64,000 nucleotides of DNA, taken from assembly GCA_963728395.1 (NCBI GenBank), contig CAVSJJ010000008.1:186001-250000 (forward strand). Reading direction: 5' to 3'. A program made the translations under genes and the position numbers. Origin of the DNA: CAVSJJ01 sp963728395. Its GTDB lineage: Bacteria > Actinomycetota > Actinomycetes > Actinomycetales > Dermatophilaceae. Below the pieces are notes generated by a model. It ran no database searches. It saw only the letters and a program-made list of their open reading frames with translations, and was not told where the DNA came from. Shown piece by piece: positions 58,299-64,000 of the stretch; within the stretch, counting starts at the first letter, position 1, and each line of letters starts with the position of its first letter.

Positions 58299-60986
58299 TC
58301 AGCCGCGTTCGAACACCAGGGCCATGGGTGTCTGCTCCGAGCCCTGGCCGAGCGGGTTGTCGGCGAACATCGCCTCGAGCCGACGCTTCTCGCTCTCGCC
58401 GCCCGGCACGTCCGTGCCGAGGACGTTGCGGCCGATGTCGTTGGCGTCCATCACGACCGTGCCGGCGAAGGTGTCGCGGTATGCCGCGGGCACCCGGTCC
58501 CGGATCGCCGCCGAGAGTCGCGCGGCGACGGCATCGGGGTCCTTGGGGGCGAGCTTCGCGGAGACGTTCGAGGGATAGGCCGAGTACTCGGTCGGACCGT
58601 CGATGGCGCGGATGTCGTTGCCGACGAGCTCGTAGAACAGGCCCTTGCGGCCGATGACCTTGCCCACGGCGCCGCCGGCCGCGGCATACAGGACACGCGG
58701 CAGCCCGGCCTCCTCGATGGCGAGCTGCATCGTGAACGGCGAGCCGAGCCCGATGCCGGCCGGGGTGCGGGTGACATAGCGCGAGAGGACCCGGGCCGGG
58801 CGGCCGACCTTGATGTCCCAGATGAAGTAGGACCGGCCCTGGGTGATGGCGATGATCTTCTCGGAGATGAAGAGGTACCACCGCCCCGTGGTCGCGGCGG
58901 CGTGCTCGGGCCCACCCGCCCCGAGCGCCGCGAAGAAGCCGTCGATGTGCTCCAGGACGCGTGCGTCGAGGTCGGTGCCCTTGGTGACGAGGTCGGTGCG
59001 GACCGGGTAGCGCCGCACCACCTCGCCGGAGCCGAGGGTCAGGTCGAGATCCTTGTCGCGGTTCGGCTCGAGGTCGGCCTTGACCCGCTCCACGTCGGCC
59101 TCGGCGTCCTCGACCGGCTCGTCGAAGAACTCGCGCAGCCACAGCTCGAGGTTGATCAGCCGCCAGAACGTCATCGAGTCGACGTCGTTCGTGCCCTTGA
59201 TCCAGCCCTCGAAGGCGTGGATGACCTCCGTCGCGTCGACGTAGGGACGGTTCGCGAACGACTCGCTGAGGAAGATCGAGTAGAAGTGGTTCTTCAGCCG
59301 CATGAACCATTCGTTCTGCGGGGTGGTGAACCCGATCTTGTTCCGCCGGCGGTTGATCGACTCCGGCAGCATGCCGCGCGTCGCGTCGCGCAGGATCCGC
59401 TTGTTCCACCCGTCCTTGATGATCGCCTCGTCGGAGAGGCTGAAGATGTACTTCAGGACCTCCTTGTCGAGGAACGGCACGCGGCCCTCGAGGCTGAACC
59501 GCATCGTGTTCTTGTCCTCGTAACGCAGCAGCGAGGGAAGGCTGTTGTGGAAGATGTCCTCGACGAGCCGCTTCTTGAGGTTGCGTTGCTCCGTCGTGAA
59601 CGTCTCTCCGGCGTACGCCGCGGCGAACTCGCGACCGAGCAGCTGGGTCGTCGGGATGTCCTTCCTGCCCCGCAGCTTGGCCTGCAGGCGGAATCGGCCC
59701 AGCCGGTAGATGACGTCGAGGCTCTTGGCGAGCTCGGCAGCGGCGAGCCGGGCACCCTGCGCGCGCAGCTGGCGCACGTAGGTGAAGTAGTAGGGGATGT
59801 AACCGGCCATCATCTCGTCGGCGCCCTGGCCGTCGAGCAGGACCGTCACGTGCCGCGTCGCCTCCCGCATGACCTGGAACTGGGCATACGGCCCGGAGGA
59901 GATGAGCGGCTCCTCCTGGGTGCGGATGAAGTCGGCGAGGTCGACCTTGAACTCGTCGGCCGTCGGCAGGATCTTGTGCGCGTCGACCTGGCCCCGGCAG
60001 ATGTCGAGGACGGCGTCGACATACTTCTCCTCGTCGTTGATCGAGTGGGGGAAGACCGCCGAGAAGGTGTTCTGCTCGGCACCGACGGACCGGGTCGTCT
60101 CGTCGCCCTCGTTGAGGAGCTGGTTGATGATGACGGCGACCGCCGAGGAGTCCAGGCCACCGGACAGGGAGGTCCCGACCGGCACCTCGGACTGCAGGCG
60201 CAGCCGGACGGCCTCGGTCAGCCGGGCGCGGTACTCGGCGGCCGCGGCCTCGTCATAGGGCCGCTGCTCCCGAGCCAGCTCGAGGAGCTCCTCCCGGAGC
60301 CGGGTGAACGGTCGCCGCTCCAGGCCGGTGGCATCGACGGTGAGCACCTCCCCCGGCTCGAGCCGCTCGATGCCGTCGAAGAAGGTCTCGCGGGCGTCCT
60401 CGTGGATCCGGAAGCGGAGGTAGCGGTAGATGCTCCGCTCGTTCGGGCGCTTGTCGTACCGGCCGCTCGCGAGGATCGGCTTGATCTCGGACGCGAAGAG
60501 GAGGGCCGGCATACCGGCCACGGCCTCGCCGTCGCGCTCCGGCAGCGGGCAGACGTAGACCGGCTTGATGCCGAAGTGGTCCCGGGCCAGGGTGAGCCGC
60601 TGCTCGTCGCGGTCCCAGATCGCGAGGCCGAACATGCCGTTGAAGCGGTCGAAGGCCTCGGTGCCCCACTGCGCGAACGCCTCGAGGACGACCTCGGTGT
60701 CGGAGTCGGTCGCGAAGGTGTGGCCGAGACCCTCGAGCTCGGCCCGCAGGTCGAGGTAGTTGTAGACCTCGCCGTTGTAGACGATCGTGTAGCGGCCGTC
60801 GGCCGTCGCCATCGGCTGCTGGCCGTGGGCGACGTCGATGATCGACAGGCGGCGGTGTGCGAGCCCGACCGGCCCGTCGGTGTGGATGCCGTCGCCGTCC
60901 GGGCCGCGGTGCCGCTGGGCGTCGTTCATCCTGGTCAGCAGGGCCTCGTCGGGGGGGAGGCCGACGTAGCCGGCGATGCCGCACAT
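58299..60986 (-). CDS. asnB: Asparagine synthetase (glutamine-hydrolysing) fused to an F420 gamma-glutamyl-ligase-like domain
   Basis: 895 residues from ATG 60986; ordinary AsnB proteins are about 600-650. Residues 1-200 form the class II amidotransferase with nucleophile Cys2 (MCGIAGYVG), RHRGPDGDG, HRRLSIID and YNGEVYNY. Residues about 240-640 form the synthetase, with SGGLDSS (ATP loop) and LLDGQGADEMMAGY. An acidic linker (EDAEADVERVKADLEPNRDK) leads to residues about 658-895. These match stand-alone bacterial F420-0:glutamate ligase-like proteins: SEKIIAITQGR, GIGLGSPFTMQLAI, AAGGAVGKVIGRKGLFY, AIDGPTEYSAYP, VVMDANDIGRNVLG, DNPLGQGSEQTP. Both parts are open and complete, with no frameshift. 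The combined function is unknown. The frame is open further upstream, but Cys2 fixes the start. Confidence 0.88.
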   Translation of the reverse strand: MCGIAGYVGLPPDEALLTRMNDAQRHRGPDGDGIHTDGPVGLAHRRLSIIDVAHGQQPMATADGRYTIVYNGEVYNYLDLRAELEGLGHTFATDSDTEVVLEAFAQWGTEAFDRFNGMFGLAIWDRDEQRLTLARDHFGIKPVYVCPLPERDGEAVAGMPALLFASEIKPILASGRYDKRPNERSIYRYLRFRIHEDARETFFDGIERLEPGEVLTVDATGLERRPFTRLREELLELAREQRPYDEAAAAEYRARLTEAVRLRLQSEVPVGTSLSGGLDSSAVAVIINQLLNEGDETTRSVGAEQNTFSAVFPHSINDEEKYVDAVLDICRGQVDAHKILPTADEFKVDLADFIRTQEEPLISSGPYAQFQVMREATRHVTVLLDGQGADEMMAGYIPYYFTYVRQLRAQGARLAAAELAKSLDVIYRLGRFRLQAKLRGRKDIPTTQLLGREFAAAYAGETFTTEQRNLKKRLVEDIFHNSLPSLLRYEDKNTMRFSLEGRVPFLDKEVLKYIFSLSDEAIIKDGWNKRILRDATRGMLPESINRRRNKIGFTTPQNEWFMRLKNHFYSIFLSESFANRPYVDATEVIHAFEGWIKGTNDVDSMTFWRLINLELWLREFFDEPVEDAEADVERVKADLEPNRDKDLDLTLGSGEVVRRYPVRTDLVTKGTDLDARVLEHIDGFFAALGAGGPEHAAATTGRWYLFISEKIIAITQGRSYFIWDIKVGRPARVLSRYVTRTPAGIGLGSPFTMQLAIEEAGLPRVLYAAAGGAVGKVIGRKGLFYELVGNDIRAIDGPTEYSAYPSNVSAKLAPKDPDAVAARLSAAIRDRVPAAYRDTFAGTVVMDANDIGRNVLGTDVPGGESEKRRLEAMFADNPLGQGSEQTPMALVFERG

Positions 60987-61262
60987 GCGCGTGATGTCCT
61001 TGCGGGTCGGGGTCGTCTCGGGCGATGGGAGACCGCGCCGCGCCACCCGGCGCGGGCGGGCTCCGCTGCCCAAGCCTGCCACGTCTCGGCGAGCGACCAG
61101 ATGTCGATCCACCCGCGGTCGCCGACACCGGCCGGCCGAGCGGGACCGGGCGCCATCCGGTCCGAGGGACGATCGGACCGACCCCGGCGGTGGATCGTGG
61201 CAGGTTCGTGGTGTAGGCAGGACAGATGCGCGGAGCCTTCGCGTCTCGACCAAGGAGGATCC
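60987..61262. promoter_or_regulatory. Divergent region between the asnB fusion and the desaturase gene
   Basis: 276 bp without a supported gene, GC-rich with several short inverted repeats (CGCCACCCGGCG near 61033). A TAGGCA about 50 bases before the desaturase ATG is a weak -10 candidate. No -10 for the asnB fusion could be picked out with confidence. Confidence 0.35.
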
Positions 61263-62198
61263 ATGACCACCCTCGACAGCGCCGCCCTGCTCACCGCCCT
61301 CGAGCCCACGGTCGAGGAGAACCTCAACCGCCACCTCGCTGCCGCAGACGAGTGGATGCCGCACGAGTACGTCCCGTGGTCCCTCGGCCGTGACTTCGCC
61401 GATCTCGGGGGCGAGCCCTGGTCGGTCGAGGACTCGCGTCTCTCACCGATCGCCCGGACCGCGCTCGAGGTCAACCTGCTCACCGAGGACAACCTCCCGA
61501 GCTACCACCGCGAGATCGACCGGGCCTTCGGGCGGGAGAGCGCGTGGGGTACGTGGGTGAACCGGTGGACCGCCGAGGAGGGCCGGCACGCCTACTGCAT
61601 CCGCGACTACCTGCTCGTCACCCGCGGCGTGGACCCGACCGAGCTCGAGCGGGCCCGGATGGACACGATGGAGACCGGCTATGCGACCGGCGACAAGCCG
61701 CTGCTCAACGTGTGCGCGTACGTCTCGTTCCAGGAGCTGGCGACGCGCGTGTCGCACCGCAACACCGGCCGCTACACGGAGGAGCCCGTCGCCGAGAAGC
61801 TCCTCACCAGGGTGGCCAAGGACGAGAACCTCCACATGATCTTCTACCGCAACATCGTCCAGGCGGCCCTCGAGTGTGCGCCCGACCAGACGATCCGCGC
61901 CATCACCGACGAGGTGACGAGCTTCCAGATGCCGGGGGCGATCATCCCCGGGTTCGGGCGCAAGGCCGTGCAGATGGCGATGGCGGGGATCTACGACCTG
62001 CGGATCCACCACGACGACATCGTCGCTCCGCTGTTGCGTCAGTGGGGCATCTGGGAGCTCGAGGGCCTCGACGCCGGTGGCGAGCAGGCCCGTGAGGAGC
62101 TGGCGGCTGCCGTCGCGGCCCTCGACGAGGAGGCGGCGCGGTTCGTGGCCCGCCGGGAGGAGCGGGAGGCCAAGCAGGCCGCCCGGCGCGAGGCGTAG
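61263..62198 (+). CDS. Acyl-ACP desaturase (DesA-type, soluble di-iron)
   Basis: Introduces a double bond into acyl-ACP using oxygen and reduced ferredoxin. 311 residues from ATG 61263, which has the strong ribosome site AAGGAGGAT. Di-iron ligands lie in ENLPSYH near 76, TAEEGRHAYCIRDYL near 98-112 (EExxH) and KDENLHMIFYRN near 187-198 (DExxH). The C-terminal helix is Arg/Ala/Glu-rich. The soluble di-iron class is typical of mycobacterial DesA1/DesA2-like enzymes. Its stop overlaps the next gene by one base (TAGTG). Confidence 0.92.
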   Translation: MTTLDSAALLTALEPTVEENLNRHLAAADEWMPHEYVPWSLGRDFADLGGEPWSVEDSRLSPIARTALEVNLLTEDNLPSYHREIDRAFGRESAWGTWVNRWTAEEGRHAYCIRDYLLVTRGVDPTELERARMDTMETGYATGDKPLLNVCAYVSFQELATRVSHRNTGRYTEEPVAEKLLTRVAKDENLHMIFYRNIVQAALECAPDQTIRAITDEVTSFQMPGAIIPGFGRKAVQMAMAGIYDLRIHHDDIVAPLLRQWGIWELEGLDAGGEQAREELAAAVAALDEEAARFVARREEREAKQAARREA

Positions 62199-62839
62199 TG
62201 CCCGGCGCGGACACCGACCACGTCATCGACGACGCCGCGGCGGCCGGCCTGCGCCGGGTCGTCCTCGTCGTGGCGCTGCTCAACCTCGGCTACTTCTTCG
62301 TCGAGTTCACCGTGGCCCTCGTCGCCGGCTCGGTGTCGCTGCTCGCCGACAGTGTCGACTTCCTCGAGGACACCTCGGTCAACCTGCTCATCCTGCTCGC
62401 CCTGGGCTGGCCGCTCGCCCGGCGCGCCCGCATGGGCAAGGTCATGGCGGTCATCATCCTCGGCCCGGCCGCGGTCGCCGCCTGGGAGGCGGTGGGCCGG
62501 TTCTCCGACCCGGTCGCCCCGCGGGTGGTGCCGCTCATCCTGGCCTCGCTCGGCGCGATCGTCGTCAACGGCACGAGCGCGGTGCTGCTGGCTCGGTTCC
62601 GGCGGCGGGGCGGCAGCCTGAGCCGTGCGGCATACCTCTCGGCCCGCAACGACGTCCTCGTCAACGTCGCGATCATCGCGATGGGGGTGCTCACCGCGGG
62701 GACCGGATCCGGGTGGCCCGACCTCGTCCTCGGGTGCGGGATCATCCTGCTCGCTCTCCACGCGGCATACGAGGTGTGGGAGGTGAGCGAGCAGGAGCGG
62801 CTCGCCGCCCGCGCGCTGGCGGGCGAGGAGATCGGCTGA
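62198..62839 (+). CDS. Cation-diffusion-facilitator-like membrane protein with altered metal ligands
   Basis: 213 residues from GTG 62198. Six hydrophobic segments in CDF order, but the cytoplasmic cation-efflux C-terminal domain is missing. The helix-2 motif reads LLADSVDFLEDT (Asp at the usual His/Asp sites), and the helix-5 motif reads SARNDVLVNV, where canonical CDF proteins have HxxxD, so a metal-binding His is replaced. It may therefore carry a different substrate or act structurally. It is translationally coupled to the desaturase (1-base overlap). The iron-requiring neighbour makes metal transport plausible but unproven. Confidence 0.78.
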   Translation: MPGADTDHVIDDAAAAGLRRVVLVVALLNLGYFFVEFTVALVAGSVSLLADSVDFLEDTSVNLLILLALGWPLARRARMGKVMAVIILGPAAVAAWEAVGRFSDPVAPRVVPLILASLGAIVVNGTSAVLLARFRRRGGSLSRAAYLSARNDVLVNVAIIAMGVLTAGTGSGWPDLVLGCGIILLALHAAYEVWEVSEQERLAARALAGEEIG

Positions 62840-62915
62840 GGCCGGCGCCGCCTCCTCGCTCCGCCCGGCGAGGCCCCGCCCGTATGCCGCCACCGCCCAT
62901 CCCTATGGGGGGGAA

Positions 62916-62958
62916 ACACCCGCCAGGCAAGGGAAGAGAAGTCTTGTCAGGCGGGTGT
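62916..62958. terminator. Hairpin between convergent CDF-like gene and guaA
   Basis: ACACCCGCC (62916-62924) pairs with GGCGGGTGT (62950-62958), and inner CAAG/CTTG (62928-62931, 62943-62946) extends the stem. It lies in the 167-bp gap between convergent genes, which otherwise holds only a GTATGCCG word (62882) and a G-run. Confidence 0.55.
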
Positions 62959-63006
62959 GTCGCTCATCGGGCGGGAAAGTGGGCGAGCCGGCCGGTGGGG
63001 CGGTTG

Positions 63007-64000
63007 CTACTCCCACTCGATGGTGCCGGGGGGCTTGCTCGTCACGTCGAGGACGACCCGGTTGACCTCGGCCACCTCGTTCGTGATCCGGGTCGAGATC
63101 TTGGCGAGCACCTCGGAGGGAACCCGGGTCCAGTCGGCCGTCATCGCGTCCTCGGACGAGACCGGCCGCAGGACGATCGGATGGCCGTAGGTGCGCCCGT
63201 CGCCTTGGACGCCGACCGAGCGGATGTCGGCGAGAAGGACGACCGGGCACTGCCAGATGTCGCGGTCGAGGCCGGCGGCGGTCAGCTCGTGCCGGGCGAT
63301 CTGGTCGGCCGCGCGCAGCACCGCGAGCCGCTCGGCGGTGACCTCGCCGACGATCCGGATGCCCAGGCCGGGGCCCGGGAAGGGCTGACGCCAGACGATT
63401 GCCTCGGGGACACCGAGCTCGAGCCCCACCTGGCGCACCTCGTCCTTGAAGAGGAGCCGGAGCGGCTCGACGAGGGTGAACCGGAGGTCCTCCGGCAGCC
63501 CGCCGACGTTGTGGTGGCTCTTGATGTTCGCCGCGCCGGTGCCGCCACCGGACTCGACGACGTCGGGGTAGAGCGTGCCCTGGACGAGGAACTCGACGGG
63601 GTGTCCGTCTCGGGCGCCCTCACCGACGATGTCGCGCGCCGCCTGCTCGAAGACCCGGATGAACTCCCTGCCGATGACCTTGCGCTTCTGCTCGGGGTCG
63701 GCGACGCCGGCCAGCGCCGCGAGGAAGCGGTCCTTGGCGTCGACGACGACGAGGTCGACGCCGGTCGCGGCGACGAAGTCCTCCTCGACCTGCTCGGCCT
63801 CGCCGGACCGGAGCAGCCCGTGGTCGACGAAGACGCAGGTCAGCTGCTCGCCGACGGCCCGCTGGACGAGCGCGGCGGCCACCGAGGAGTCCACGCCGCC
63901 GGACAGGGCACACAGGACCCGGCTGTCGCCGACGGTCGCCCGGACCTGGCTGACGAGCTCCTCGACGACGTTCGCCGCCGTCCAGTCGCCGGCCAGGCGC
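63007..64000 (-). CDS. guaA: GMP synthase (glutamine-hydrolysing), C-terminal part (runs off right edge)
   Basis: Aminates XMP to GMP. The visible 331 sense codons cover the ATP-pyrophosphatase and dimerisation domains; the glutaminase domain lies beyond the window. LSGGVDSS near the edge is the ATP loop; TCVFVDHGLLRSGEAE, QGTLYPDVVESG, IKSHHNVGGLPED and WRQPFPGPGLGIRI follow. The protein ends in VTSKPPGTIEWE, the conserved GMP synthase C-terminus. The reading frame continues without a start to the window end. Confidence 0.95.
   Translation of the reverse strand, partial: RLAGDWTAANVVEELVSQVRATVGDSRVLCALSGGVDSSVAAALVQRAVGEQLTCVFVDHGLLRSGEAEQVEEDFVAATGVDLVVVDAKDRFLAALAGVADPEQKRKVIGREFIRVFEQAARDIVGEGARDGHPVEFLVQGTLYPDVVESGGGTGAANIKSHHNVGGLPEDLRFTLVEPLRLLFKDEVRQVGLELGVPEAIVWRQPFPGPGLGIRIVGEVTAERLAVLRAADQIARHELTAAGLDRDIWQCPVVLLADIRSVGVQGDGRTYGHPIVLRPVSSEDAMTADWTRVPSEVLAKISTRITNEVAEVNRVVLDVTSKPPGTIEWE

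Noticed and set aside
61195..61225. AGGTTCGTG as a fourth fragment of the 79-bp repeat
   Set aside because: Only nine bases match, with no palindrome beside it; chance match.
58902..61262. Long upstream extension of the desaturase frame
   Set aside because: It reads the antisense of the asnB fusion; the real start at 61263 has an excellent ribosome site and matches the family.

Overview
The window is a 64 kb chromosomal segment of a very GC-rich (about 70% or more) actinobacterium. GTG starts, 4-bp ATGA/GTGA stop-start overlaps and leaderless-looking genes are common. The gene content (monomeric NADP isocitrate dehydrogenase, PerM-like protein beside purN-purH, LigD polymerase domain, PspC/LiaF-type envelope sensor, DUF3017 next to folD, SpoIIM-RDD pair) fits Micrococcales. 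Dermatophilaceae/Intrasporangiaceae is my best guess, by inference only. I see no phage, transposase, CRISPR array, rRNA or tRNA.

Layout. 1-6 kb: SpoIIM-like fragment divergent from an RDD protein, then a minus-strand nucleoside salvage operon (M20 hydrolase, cdd, deoA, add). 6-10 kb: a GbsR/MarR regulator divergent from an ABC exporter, then a D,D-carboxypeptidase. 10-19 kb: 2'-5' RNA ligase family protein, trpS, GH42 beta-galactosidase coupled to galK, an S10 peptidase, and icd behind a perfect operator palindrome. 19-28 kb: Tat-exported multicopper oxidase, cupin, ceramidase-like membrane protein, mdh, folD-DUF3017, a UPF0104 membrane protein and a DMT transporter. 28-45 kb: purH-purN-(GH32)-perM, an ECF sigma/membrane partner pair, sucC-sucD, lipoprotein, M4 protease, lipase, M23 peptidase and pcrA. 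This is the uvrD1-M23-sucCD-perM-purN-purH block known from mycobacteria, with extra genes. 45-50 kb: LigD-Pol, ArfB-like hydrolase, MFS, family 5 uracil-DNA glycosylase and quinone oxidoreductase. 50-54 kb: a PspC histidine kinase/LuxR regulator operon divergent from a PspC/toast-rack membrane protein. 54-64 kb: Nudix, GT4, PIG-L deacetylase, a second UPF0104 protein, an asparagine synthetase fused to an F420 gamma-glutamyl-ligase-like domain, acyl-ACP desaturase, CDF-like protein and the 3' part of guaA.

The signals that stand out are these. (1) The 8-mer GTATGCCG/CGGCATAC is iterated about 58 times, about once per 1.1 kb and evenly on both strands, using otherwise rare codons. (2) Three 79-bp copies of a bipartite palindromic repeat lie in intergenic gaps, with paired base changes between copies. 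(3) The AsnB-CofE-like fusion protein is 895 residues long. (4) A recurrent TANNNT-N6-start arrangement occurs, including one 22-bp gap that holds two overlapping divergent -10 boxes. (5) Several long perfect palindromes lie between convergent genes. (6) A 63-bp-period tandem repeat supplies the stop codon of a glycosidase gene.
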